From IMG/VR virus record IMGVR_UViG_3300025929_000043, positions 1 through 28,839 of that record: 28,839 nt of DNA; one strand, written 5' to 3'. The notes under the pieces are model-generated. The model worked only from the letters and a program-made list of their open reading frames with translations. It ran no database searches and was not told the origin of the DNA. Position numbers and translations under genes: made by a program. Source of the DNA: a virus. Below, in pieces: positions 1-5,848 of the stretch (the first letter of the stretch is position 1; each line of letters begins with the position of its first letter).

Positions 1-800
1 TACGCAAAAGCCCTTACGGATTTGGCATAACCTTCAAGCATTTCTAATTTATTTAAAGTCTCTGACAACTTTGCGGGGTCATAAGACAGCACAGGCGAGA
101 ATTCAGTTTGAGCAACATCCAAAGCTTTTTTACCGAGCTCAGGACAAATTCCAGCAGCCGGGCAAAACCTGCAGTGATCGCCAGCTATAATCGGAGCATT
201 TGGATCTTCTGTTTTTTCAGCAAATTGTTTTAAATCGGCGGCAAATTCCAATAAATCAAAAGCGTCAAAACGCCAACGCCTCACCGGGCCATCCATGTGA
301 GTGGCTCTGGGCTGAACGATGACAAGCTCCACTTGATCGCAAATAAACTCTGAAGACAACAAAGCCCCTAAACCGTAATACATAAGCTGAGAATTATTTT
401 CTACTTCAACCAAAATCCCTTGGCCGTATTTAAAATCATAAACTCTTAGTAGCTTTGTGGACGGATAATAAATAACTGCATCGGCAGTTCCATAAAGCCC
501 TGGATGAATAGATGAGAGATCAAATTTATGCTCGATTAAAACCTGATTTGATTTTCCACTCTCTCTTTGAATCAGCTCCACATAAAATTGAACTGCATTC
601 ATCATTTCTTCATCACCGCATTCAATAATGCCCGTACTTAACCAATGAGATGCAATCTCGTGCGCCCTGGTTCCCTCATCAGCATAAGAGGACTTGGGAG
701 ATTCTATCCCCTCACTCATTCGAACAGAACCAGGGCACGCCGACCAACGGTACATTGAAGATGCACCTATTTTTGAATGTTTATTTTTTTCAGTTTCCAT
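1..800 (-). CDS. Cas4/AddB-like PD-(D/E)XK nuclease, DUF2800 type (3' end cut by window)
   Basis: About 266 codons are visible; the gene runs off the left edge. The N-terminus (residues 11-27) has the pattern IGASSxxRWxxCPGS typical of DUF2800 phage proteins. Nuclease residues are E90, D107 (in GTADA) and D122-x-K124 (in DFKYG), which fit the PD-(D/E)XK core. C22 together with C210-x2-C213-x5-C219 matches the one-plus-three cysteine spacing of the 4Fe-4S cluster of Cas4 and AddB nucleases. From the family, the expected role is single-strand exonuclease or end resection in phage recombination and replication. It is the last visible gene of the minus-strand operon, 28 bp after its neighbour. 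The ATG start has no clear ribosome site, but it places the conserved N-terminal motif at the usual distance. Family call is firm; the metal cluster is inferred. Confidence 0.87.
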   Translation of the reverse strand, partial: METEKNKHSKIGASSMYRWSACPGSVRMSEGIESPKSSYADEGTRAHEIASHWLSTGIIECGDEEMMNAVQFYVELIQRESGKSNQVLIEHKFDLSSIHPGLYGTADAVIYYPSTKLLRVYDFKYGQGILVEVENNSQLMYYGLGALLSSEFICDQVELVIVQPRATHMDGPVRRWRFDAFDLLEFAADLKQFAEKTEDPNAPIIAGDHCRFCPAAGICPELGKKALDVAQTEFSPVLSYDPAKLSETLNKLEMLEGYAKSVRAFA

Positions 801-828
801 AAATTTAAATATTTCGTGACTATCTAAT

Positions 829-1347
829 TTATAAAGAGGCTTGAACTACAGCCATCAGCTCCTGGTAACGTACTTCAGAGACCTCACCCAAACGTGAGAC
901 GCCAAAGTCCTTGTATATTTCCAAAACTTTTTTTACACCCTTGGTGTCGCTTAGCTTTTTAATCTCAATTGAAAGAGCTTCCTTGGTGATCTTTGGAGCG
1001 TCTTCAATGTCTAAAATGGCAGGTGGGGTTTGTTTATTAAGATCAGCCTTAGCTTCAGCCATTTCCTCCAAAAGCTTTTGGGTTCTAATGGCTTTAGCCT
1101 GCATTTTTTCCTCTTCACTCATGGGAGGACGGCCTGCACGGCTCTTTATATTGGTATTGAGTTTAGGCGTCGGTTTTGATACTGGTAATGGACCTGTGTT
1201 TTGAGGTGCGGGCTCAGGTTCAAATCCAGTCGCGCCGACCATTAAAACTGGTGATTGTCCAGTGGAGCCTAGGTTAAAGGAATTTATAAAGGCTTTCATC
1301 TCATCAAGAACTGAGATGGTTTCCCCTGAAAAGCTAATCTTAATCAC
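829..1347 (-). CDS. Unknown phage protein of the DNA-metabolism operon
   Basis: 172 residues from a GTG start. I chose GTG at 1347 because GGGGG lies five bases before it and because the resulting N-terminus (MIKISFSGETI) reads like related phage proteins; a TTG at 1359 would add four residues. Visible parts: a short beta-like N-terminus (1-25), a proline-rich linker (about 40-70), a GRPP sequence resembling an AT-hook near residue 73, a charged helical stretch (75-105), and a C-terminal helical tail containing DFGVSRLGEV. This tail occurs in phage proteins encoded beside SNF2 helicases and DUF2800 nucleases, from memory of such operons. A DNA-binding or accessory role is a guess from the GRPP motif and the neighbours. 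No catalytic motif is visible. Confidence 0.75.
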   Translation of the reverse strand: MIKISFSGETISVLDEMKAFINSFNLGSTGQSPVLMVGATGFEPEPAPQNTGPLPVSKPTPKLNTNIKSRAGRPPMSEEEKMQAKAIRTQKLLEEMAEAKADLNKQTPPAILDIEDAPKITKEALSIEIKKLSDTKGVKKVLEIYKDFGVSRLGEVSEVRYQELMAVVQASL

Positions 1348-1373
1348 TTTTTCCCCCAATGACTTTTAAACTT

Positions 1374-2777
1374 TTACAATAATAAATCTGATATCGTGAT
1401 TTCGCGATTTGTATCTGGTTCAAAAATGTCTGTCAAGTCTTTAGTCTTTCGAGCCAATATTTCACAAACTCTTTCATCCAAAGAATTTGCTAGGCCAACA
1501 AATCTGACATTCACAGGATTTCTCTGGCCATGACGATGGCAGCGAGCGATGGCTTGGGCGTTTGCAGCCGGTGTCCATTCCTGCTCTGCCATTAAAACGT
1601 TGTGCGCAGCTGTTAAATTAATAGCAATTCCAGCCGCCGTAATGTTTGCAATAAAAACTCTATATTTTCCGTAATTATTAAATTTATCTATGTTTCCATG
1701 GGCTTTATTAAATTTAGAACCACCGTATAAAACCAGCGGATTATAATCCCGCAGCCTATTTCGCAAACCCTCGATAACCCCTCGATGAATTGCAAAGATA
1801 ACTATTTTTTCATATAAATTAGCGTCTAATTCAGACTTCACAAGCTCTGCTATTTTTTCAACTTTTTGAATTCCAATGTAGCGCCTCACCATTGAAACCG
1901 ATTTAGCCAAACCTTTTAAAACTTCAATGCTCTGAGTGTTGATGGCTTTATCGATGGATTGAAGCTCTGCTTTTAATCTCTCCTCTAATTCTGCTATTCT
2001 ATTTTCAGGATACAAATAGTTTACAAAAGCAAGATCCATGTCATAGTCCACCTCTCCTGATTCAACAACCAGGTTTGAGAAAAATATAGGTGGAATTTCA
2101 GTTCCTAATTCTGCTTTCATTCGCCTCAACATTATTTTAGCAAGGAGTCCACGGAGCTCTGGGATTTTATCTCTTTTTGTACCTGCAACTTGCCAGCCTT
2201 TTCCAGAAAATCCCGGACGTACATGACAAAACCGTTGTATGAAATTTTCATTTTTAAGATCGGTGACCCCGAAGGTATATAGTAGTGGCCAGAGTTCTCC
2301 GGCGTGATTTGGGGCTGGCGTCCCGGAGAGGACCCAGGTTTTGCATTTGGAGTTTTTGGATTGCTCATGAATTATTCCTTTTTTGCCAAAAATGGCGTGA
2401 GTTCTTTTTGCTTTAATGTTTTTCGCGTAATGAACCTCATCAATGATAAGCACGTCAAATTGACCAAGACAAGCTGGATTTAAACGAGTCAGTAAGTCAA
2501 ATGAAATGATTATGGAATTTTGAGAAATGATATCTTTGAGCGTAGTGAGTATTTGAAATTTACGGCCGATTTTTGAAAACTTTTGAAACTCTCGATCCCA
2601 ATTAATCCGTGCAACTGCAGGACAAACAACCAAAATTCTTTTTGCTTTTATAATATCGGCTGCAGTGATTGCTTGAGCAGATTTTCCAAGGCCCATCTCG
2701 TCTGCCAGCAGAGCCACTTTGCGGGATCTTAAAAACTCAGCGCCGGTAATTTGATATGGGAATAGTTTATTTTTCAA
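1374..2777 (-). CDS. SNF2-family (superfamily 2) DNA helicase/translocase
   Basis: 467 residues. A Q-motif-like start (LFPYQ) is followed by Walker A DEMGLGKS (26-33), Walker B DEVH (113-116), motif III SGTP (151-154) and motif VI ARCHRHGQ (about 411-418) with the arginine finger. This is a compact SNF2 ATPase like those of phages and SMARCAL1-type annealing helicases. It should use ATP to move on double-stranded DNA, remodelling forks or recombination intermediates during phage replication. The start is TTG: the only in-frame codons between it and an upstream TGA are AAT and CAG. It lies 11 bp inside the end of the preceding gene with no strong ribosome site, so translation is probably coupled. 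The neighbouring resolvase and nuclease support a recombination/repair role. Family call is secure; the precise substrate is not visible. Confidence 0.93.
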   Translation of the reverse strand: MKNKLFPYQITGAEFLRSRKVALLADEMGLGKSAQAITAADIIKAKRILVVCPAVARINWDREFQKFSKIGRKFQILTTLKDIISQNSIIISFDLLTRLNPACLGQFDVLIIDEVHYAKNIKAKRTHAIFGKKGIIHEQSKNSKCKTWVLSGTPAPNHAGELWPLLYTFGVTDLKNENFIQRFCHVRPGFSGKGWQVAGTKRDKIPELRGLLAKIMLRRMKAELGTEIPPIFFSNLVVESGEVDYDMDLAFVNYLYPENRIAELEERLKAELQSIDKAINTQSIEVLKGLAKSVSMVRRYIGIQKVEKIAELVKSELDANLYEKIVIFAIHRGVIEGLRNRLRDYNPLVLYGGSKFNKAHGNIDKFNNYGKYRVFIANITAAGIAINLTAAHNVLMAEQEWTPAANAQAIARCHRHGQRNPVNVRFVGLANSLDERVCEILARKTKDLTDIFEPDTNREITISDLLL

Positions 2778-3129
2778 CTGATTTCAGCGCTGCAAGACAA
2801 ATAGCGTGCGGGGCTGATTCGCCTGACTCAAACTTTGAATCGTCCACACTTACAAACTTCTTGGCAAAAAACGCCCTCCATTCAGTCGCGTTTTCTATCT
2901 CTGGACTAAATAATGTAAATGCATCTCGCCAATGTTTTGTGCGCATATGTTCCACCACTTCCCATGCTGCAGAAATGTCAGTGGAATAATCTGGAATCGG
3001 TTGTGTAGAAAAATTTTTGCCTGGATCTGGAGGAGGCCAATAATCTCCTTGTTCTTTAGTCACGGGAATTCCCATCACTTTCTCAGCAATCAATGCGTCT
3101 AGCTCGCGACCTGGTTTTAAATCTTTCAT
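2767..3129 (-). CDS. Phage ABA-sandwich domain protein
   Basis: 120 residues. The N-terminus (LKPGRELDALIAEKVMG), the central YSTDISAAWEVVEHM and the C-terminal APHAICLAAL form the pattern of the phage ABA sandwich family, a small alpha/beta fold common in phage early operons and of unknown function. A proline-rich loop WPPPDPG sits near residues 31-37. The ATG has GGGAAG seven bases upstream, inside the end of the preceding gene, whose TGA ends just before it. Its own end overlaps the helicase start by 11 bp, so the three genes are probably translated together. A role in DNA metabolism is inferred only from position. Confidence 0.8.
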   Translation of the reverse strand: MKDLKPGRELDALIAEKVMGIPVTKEQGDYWPPPDPGKNFSTQPIPDYSTDISAAWEVVEHMRTKHWRDAFTLFSPEIENATEWRAFFAKKFVSVDDSKFESGESAPHAICLAALKSVEK

Positions 3130-3130
3130 A

Positions 3131-3307
3131 TCAAAACTTCCCTATGTATTTAGCTTTAAATTTTCTCAATACGGCCAAAATCTTTTCAGGATCCTGAACA
3201 ATTATTTCCCCACCTGAAACGATAATGCTTGGTCGTTTGATAATGATAAGCTGATCGTTTTGATGGACATACCAAACACCATTAGCAGGGACAACCTTAA
3301 TTTTAAT
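3131..3307 (-). CDS. Small unknown protein, probable ATT start overlapping the resolvase stop
   Basis: 58 residues if started at ATT 3307-3305. The reading frame contains no ATG or GTG upstream of its body. The only ordinary alternative start is TTG at 3409, which would place 102 bp inside the resolvase gene and has no ribosome site (92 residues). By contrast, the ATT sits five bases after a perfect GGGAGGAG, and ATTAA overlaps the resolvase stop TAA like a usual ATGA coupling. The protein is basic and beta-rich (KIKVVPANGVWYVHQ, then LIIIKRPSIIVSGGEIIV), with a basic C-terminus, suggesting a small beta-barrel of the SH3 or OB kind. That fold is a guess. The gene ends directly before the ABA-sandwich gene. 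I recognise no family. Confidence 0.55.
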   Translation of the reverse strand: MKIKVVPANGVWYVHQNDQLIIIKRPSIIVSGGEIIVQDPEKILAVLRKFKAKYIGKF

Positions 3308-3800
3308 AAAATCTCCTCCCGAAATCGGCCAGTAAAAGGGCTTCAGCTCTACCGTCGTCTTTTTTCCTTGTCCATAAATAAGAACTGTTTGGGAATTTTT
3401 TAGATGCAAGAGCTCGAGAAGCGTCCTTATTAGAGCTTAATCCATAGACTCCTTTCCAAACTGCAGGGGGCACTGTAAAAACCGGGCACTTAAAGGCATG
3501 AAGCATCCCTATGACCAAACCCTTTGATACGCCAAAACCAAACATCGATGTGACTCCTTGGCCAGGCATAGCGTGGACGTCTTCAATGATGGCAATCTCC
3601 ACATCCCCGATGATTGCAGATAGCTCAGCGGCCAATATGGACGCGTTTATGATGTTTTTACCACCTGCTCCCTGAGGACTGAGCGGAAAGTCCCAAATCT
3701 TATGGGCCAGATTAGTGGTGGGGTTTAATAGCGCAAGAGCTCCTGATAAACCAGGATCAATTCCTAAGATGAAGGGTTTTTTAAACGGTTTTTGTTCCAT
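3303..3800 (-). CDS. RuvC-like Holliday junction resolvase
   Basis: 165 residues with the RNase H-like resolvase pattern. The first acidic residue is D15 in ILGIDPGLSGA, the second E73 in AIIEDVHAMPGQG, and the third set D148/D149 in KDDGRAEALLLA. The aromatic/glycine stretch SMFGFGVSKG (85-94) is typical of RuvC. Length is close to bacterial RuvC (about 170). It should cut four-way or branched DNA as a dimer with Mg2+, resolving recombination intermediates or debranching DNA before packaging. It is the first gene of the left operon. The ATG has no recognisable ribosome site, and an in-frame TAA lies two codons upstream, so the start is fixed near here. A weak promoter candidate lies 42 bp upstream. 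Confidence 0.92.
   Translation of the reverse strand: MEQKPFKKPFILGIDPGLSGALALLNPTTNLAHKIWDFPLSPQGAGGKNIINASILAAELSAIIGDVEIAIIEDVHAMPGQGVTSMFGFGVSKGLVIGMLHAFKCPVFTVPPAVWKGVYGLSSNKDASRALASKKFPNSSYLWTRKKDDGRAEALLLADFGRRFY
3305..3320 (-). promoter_or_regulatory. Shine-Dalgarno GGGAGGAG with AUU start codon
   Basis: Reading the minus strand, GGGAGGAG (3320-3313) is followed by ATTTT and then ATT (3307-3305). This is among the strongest ribosome sites in the window, yet no ATG, GTG or TTG follows at usable distance in the open frame. AUU initiation is established for infC and a few other bacterial genes. Confidence 0.5.
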
Positions 3801-3841
3801 TGATTAAGATTGAGCATGGAAGTTTGATCGGCGCAAATCGC

Positions 3842-3869
3842 ATAAAAGTGGTCGCGGTTTTTTGGCCAA
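3842..3869 (-). promoter_or_regulatory. Weak sigma70-like promoter candidate for the resolvase operon
   Basis: On the minus strand, TTGGCC (3869-3864) and TTTTAT (3847-3842) are separated by 16 bp, each matching four of six consensus bases. It is placed correctly before the RuvC-like gene. The match is weak and could be chance. Confidence 0.25.
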
Positions 3870-3978
3870 AGCTTGTGTTTGTATGGCCAAAATGAAGCGC
3901 CAAGACTTATTAATTGCACAATGCGAAAAGCTAATTGGAAACAATTGCCCAGAGGGGGGTGCGTCAGGGCATGACCAA

Positions 3979-4130
3979 ATGTCCACTGTTTTTGGAGTGG
4001 GCATCCACAGTGGGCATTTGTAAGTACTTGATATTGTTGGGAGTGGACATCAGTGGGCATTGCAGTGGGCATTGCAAACCAGTAGTGGGCATTACTTTCC
4101 GCACACTAGAAGTGCGGAAGTATGTCCACT
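3979..4130. repeat. Cluster of AGTGGGCAT repeats, iteron- or operator-like
   Basis: Copies of AGTGG(G/A)CAT start at 3996, 4009, 4042, 4052, 4064 and 4084 on the plus strand. Inverted copies ATGTCCACT lie at 3979-3987 and 4122-4130. Three of the steps between starts are 10-13 bp, about one helical turn. The first inverted copy can pair with the copy at 3996 (8-base loop), and the last with the copy at 4084. The cluster sits between a minus-strand operon (resolvase) and the proposed plus-strand RNA, in the largest gap of the window. That position suits a replication origin with iterons or a divergent operator for a phage regulator. No initiator or repressor gene is recognised nearby. Confidence 0.75.
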
Positions 4131-4731
4131 GGCTACTACTTGGATGATTGGAAATTAATTGTGGGTTGGAATTTACGGCTAAATAAAGCCGCCGAGTTTC
4201 GGCGAATTTGGGGTTTTGAAGTTTGAAGGTCTTTGAGGTTTTTAAACTCCACGGCTTTTAGATTTAACGGAGAGTTAAGATAAATGTCGGTGGAATTGAA
4301 AACGCCGAGCCCAATAGATTCTAAATTGGATTTTAGTGGTCTTGTGGGGTTTGAAGGTTTTTGTGAAAAATCGAGTCTCGGGTTTGGCAGTCTCGCCCGA
4401 TCCTCTATACCCTCGCTATGCCTTAGCTCTAGACTGCCTAGTTGAACCGCTAAGGCCATGAGACTTAGGAGAGGAGCGACCGGTCGTGAGACCGATGACT
4501 TAAACTCCCAGGAGCCTCAAGGTGAGGTTTTTCTGATTCAGTGTTGATGTATCACGGTGAGTGAATTTTTCAAGTGTCTTGTGTCAATTTGATCCGCTCT
4601 TGTTTGAGTGAGACCTTTGGTTTAACAAGACCATGAGGCGGTGGAACCTTTTGGGTGTTCAAAAACCCTCCAAGGCCTCATAAGGAAGTGAAACACCCCT
4701 TGGACTCGTGACCCTTGGGGTGTTTTTATTT
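4084..4731 (+). ncRNA. Proposed large structured non-coding RNA
   Basis: This stretch has no ORF with a ribosome site or recognisable product, yet it ends in a good plus-strand terminator. Possible helices: 4084-4092/4122-4130 enclosing 4097-4104/4112-4119; 4176-4180/4187-4191; 4287-4292/4303-4308; 4378-4382/4396-4400; 4386-4393/4431-4438; 4421-4427/4449-4455; 4481-4485/4490-4494 with a GTGA (GNRA) loop; 4515-4519/4523-4527; 4598-4604/4624-4630; 4633-4639/4675-4681 enclosing 4653-4656/4665-4668. The helices at 4378, 4386 and 4421 interlock as two successive pseudoknots. Short helices arise by chance, so the folding is an inference. No clear promoter was found, and the 5' end is arbitrary: it may lie anywhere from 3870 to about 4170. 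It does not match tmRNA, RNase P RNA, group I intron or tRNA signatures I know. Confidence 0.45.
4691..4731 (+). terminator. Intrinsic terminator, possibly bidirectional
   Basis: AAACACCCC (4691-4699) pairs perfectly with GGGGTGTTT (4717-4725) around a 17-base loop and is followed by TTATTT on the plus strand. It would end a plus-strand transcript that covers the geneless region. It also lies directly after the stop of the last gene of the converging small-gene operon, so it may stop that transcript too, although the U-run on that side is short (TTT). Confidence 0.75.
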
Positions 4732-4908
4732 ACCCACTTCTTTTTTAGTCAGCTCCATAAAATATTCCTTAGCATTGACAAAATCGGGGAATACGAGAGT
4801 TTCATTATTGACGACTTCGTACCATGTTCGATTTTCAGTGGTAACTCGGGCTAGCCATGTTTTTCCGTCATCTGATACGGCTAGTGTATCGATTTTTTTA
4901 GATTTCAC
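4726..4908 (-). CDS. Small unknown phage protein
   Basis: 60 residues from a GTG start at 4908. GTGA overlaps the stop of the preceding 40-residue gene and AAGGTG lies just upstream, so translation is coupled. The sequence is soluble and mixed alpha/beta: a lysine-rich start, a DDGKTWLARV strand, an aromatic NRTWYEV strand, and a helical lysine-rich tail. It is the last gene of the small-gene operon; its stop borders the terminator stem. I recognise no family. The WLARV...TWYEVVN pattern resembles a small beta-sheet domain, nothing more. Confidence 0.7.
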   Translation of the reverse strand: MKSKKIDTLAVSDDGKTWLARVTTENRTWYEVVNNETLVFPDFVNAKEYFMELTKKEVGK

Positions 4909-5027
4909 TCGGCACCTTCTTGTTCAATGACTTCGTAGATGTATCCCCATGCCGATTCGAAATCATCGAATTCAATGCCCCCGAAACAGACGTTCGAACA
5001 CCAGTCAATTATGATAAACTTTTTCAC
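4905..5027 (-). CDS. Very small acidic protein, 40 residues
   Basis: Starts at GTG 5027 in a GTGA overlap with the previous gene and ends in another GTGA overlap with the next. It begins KKFIIIDWCSNVCFGG and continues with an acidic, aromatic half (FDDFESAWGYIYEVIEQ). This is a strand-rich start followed by an amphipathic helix, a coherent small domain rather than random translation. Phages often carry tiny proteins starting (K)xIxIDWxSNxxF, from memory of such sequences; their function is unknown. The bases GGTGCCGAGTGAAA at its start are repeated at the start of the next gene. Confidence 0.72.
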   Translation of the reverse strand: MKKFIIIDWCSNVCFGGIEFDDFESAWGYIYEVIEQEGAE

Positions 5028-5314
5028 TCGGCACCGCCCGTTGCTTTGTTAATGGCATTTCTTAAGTCCCTAAGTTGTCCAATTATTTCTAGTCTGCATT
5101 GATAAGGCATTACGGCATCCAGTTTAGCAATTGCATCTGATAAGGCTTTAGATGCCTCTAACAATTCAGGTGCGGCGGCGATAAGTAAAGCTACATCTGA
5201 TTTAGTAGTTTCAACTTTACATTGAGTTTCGTAGCCGTTGCCATTGTAAGTGAAAAAATGAAGTTTAGTCGCTGAATGCCTTCTTACTTCCCAAGGTCCC
5301 TTTGTATGTTTCAT
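5024..5314 (-). CDS. Small phage protein with KHTKGPWEV / LIAAAPELLEA pattern
   Basis: 96 residues. The start at ATG 5314 is fixed by AAAGGAG eight bases upstream; a longer frame back to 5383 lacks a ribosome site and reads through a leader hairpin. The N-terminus MKHTKGPWEVRR and the later VALLIAAAPELLEASKAL are hallmarks of a widespread family of small phage proteins. These have a beta-rich first half, then a helix beginning at the IAAAPELLEAL motif. No function is established that I know of. The C-terminal half (about 60-90) is helical. It is the third gene of the small-gene operon and overlaps the next gene by GTGA. Confidence 0.85.
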   Translation of the reverse strand: MKHTKGPWEVRRHSATKLHFFTYNGNGYETQCKVETTKSDVALLIAAAPELLEASKALSDAIAKLDAVMPYQCRLEIIGQLRDLRNAINKATGGAE

Positions 5315-5322
5315 GTTTTTTT

Positions 5323-5349
5323 CTCCTTTAGACCCGGTTTCAACGGGTC
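5323..5349 (-). promoter_or_regulatory. Stem-loop directly before Shine-Dalgarno, copy 1
   Basis: On the minus strand, GACCCG (5349-5344), loop TTGAAAC, CGGGTC (5336-5331), then TAAAGGAG. Six perfect pairs end one base before the ribosome-site A-run. The layout (stem, TTGAA-containing loop, A-run, GGAG) is shared with two other genes of this operon, with different but fully paired stems. Confidence 0.7.
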
Positions 5350-5383
5350 GGTTTAGTCTCATCAGTACCGGCAACACCGGCAC

Positions 5384-5408
5384 ACTCCCTCTTGATAAGT
5401 GAGGGAGT
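5384..5408. repeat. Perfect inverted repeat between two small genes
   Basis: ACTCCCTC (5384-5391) and GAGGGAGT (5401-5408) pair perfectly around a 9-base loop. Neither side has an immediate U-run, so it is not a standard terminator. On the minus-strand transcript it lies seven bases after the stop of the frameshifted gene and may be an mRNA 3'-end or processing hairpin, or a leaky attenuator. Confidence 0.55.
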
Positions 5409-5414
5409 TTCGAC

Positions 5415-5635
5415 TTAGGCTTTTTTAACGGGCAAACTTTTTTTGAGTATTTCCAGATAAGACTCTAATGACTTCTCCAATTCAAAATACTTCTCGTGGT
5501 GATAGTTTGATTGAGTGTAGAGAACATGTCCGGCGTGTTTAACTATGGTTTGAGAAGTTTTAAAAACCCCTCAATCTCTTTTATTTTGCTTTTGATACCA
5601 TTTACTTGTTCTTTTGTTTGGCTTGACACTCTCAT
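5415..5635 (-). CDS. Small helical protein made by probable -1 frameshift (or a split gene)
   Basis: The first frame starts at ATG 5635, seven bases after GGAG, and runs 30 codons to TAG at 5543. It begins MRVSSQTKEQVNGIKSK. Codons 25-26 lie in T TTA AAA (5564-5558). A -1 shift there reads straight into an open frame ending at TAA 5415, whose product (IVKHAGHVLYTQSN, then helical, lysine-rich) looks coding but has no usable start. The joined protein would be 73 residues, mostly one long helix or coiled coil. Alternatives: a one-base indel in the GGGGTTTTTAAAA run (real mutation or sequencing error), or a 30-residue product only. It is the second gene of the small-gene operon. No family recognised. 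Confidence 0.6.
5558..5564 (-). other. Candidate -1 ribosomal frameshift site U UUA AAA
   Basis: The heptamer TTTAAAA is in the correct phase (X XXY YYZ) with the frame starting at 5635. The zero-frame stop TAG follows about 12 bases later, and the -1 frame stays open for another 47 codons. The heptamer type is established for programmed -1 frameshifting; use here is inferred. Confidence 0.5.
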
Positions 5636-5642
5636 TGTTTCA

Positions 5643-5673
5643 CTCCTTTTTTGGTCTCGGGTTCAATCGAGAC
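5643..5673 (-). promoter_or_regulatory. Stem-loop directly before Shine-Dalgarno, copy 2
   Basis: On the minus strand, GTCTCG (5673-5668), loop ATTGAACC, CGAGAC (5659-5654), then CCAAAAAAGGAG before the ATG at 5635. The loop is identical to copy 3, while the stem differs and stays paired. Confidence 0.75.
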
Positions 5674-5680
5674 GGTTAAA

Positions 5681-5848
5681 TTATAATCCGATTGTCTCCA
5701 GATCTTGAATTGATACGTTTGATTTTTGGTCCATTAAGGTTTTAACTTCTCTAGGACTTATCATACAAGCTCGGGCTATAAAAGCAGTCCAGCCTAGTAT
5801 TCCGAGAATGACTCCTAGACTTATTAATACCTGTATTGTTGTTCTCAT
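5681..5848 (-). CDS. Small single-pass membrane protein
   Basis: 55 residues from ATG 5848, which has GGAG seven bases upstream; the longer frame back to 5938 crosses the promoter and the leader hairpin and is not used. Residues 5-28 (IQVLISLGVILGILGWTAF...) form one hydrophobic membrane segment, followed by a polar 27-residue tail with a lysine/aspartate-rich centre. The arginine at position 2 and the polar tail leave topology open. First gene of the small-gene operon, directly after its promoter. Function unknown; small early membrane proteins of phages often affect the host envelope or exclusion, but nothing here shows it. Confidence 0.75.
   Translation of the reverse strand: MRTTIQVLISLGVILGILGWTAFIARACMISPREVKTLMDQKSNVSIQDLETIGL

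Noticed and set aside
911-1204. Open frame antisense to the unknown protein at 829-1347
   Set aside because: Shadow frame on the other strand; no ribosome site and no family resemblance.
3764-4459. Open frames 3764-4072 (-), 3804-4004 (-), 3935-4147 (+) and 4136-4459 (-) as genes
   Set aside because: No ribosome sites, odd amino-acid composition, conflict with each other or with the resolvase start, and the repeats are translated as low-quality peptide. The region fits repeats plus RNA better.
4084-4731. tmRNA, RNase P RNA, group I intron or tRNA
   Set aside because: None of the conserved core sequences or acceptor-like ends was found; no tag reading frame or exon junction is evident.
5323-5365. 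CTGATGA followed by GAAAC on the minus strand, like a hammerhead ribozyme core
   Set aside because: No stem II can form between the two motifs, and the GAAAC lies in the loop of the leader hairpin.
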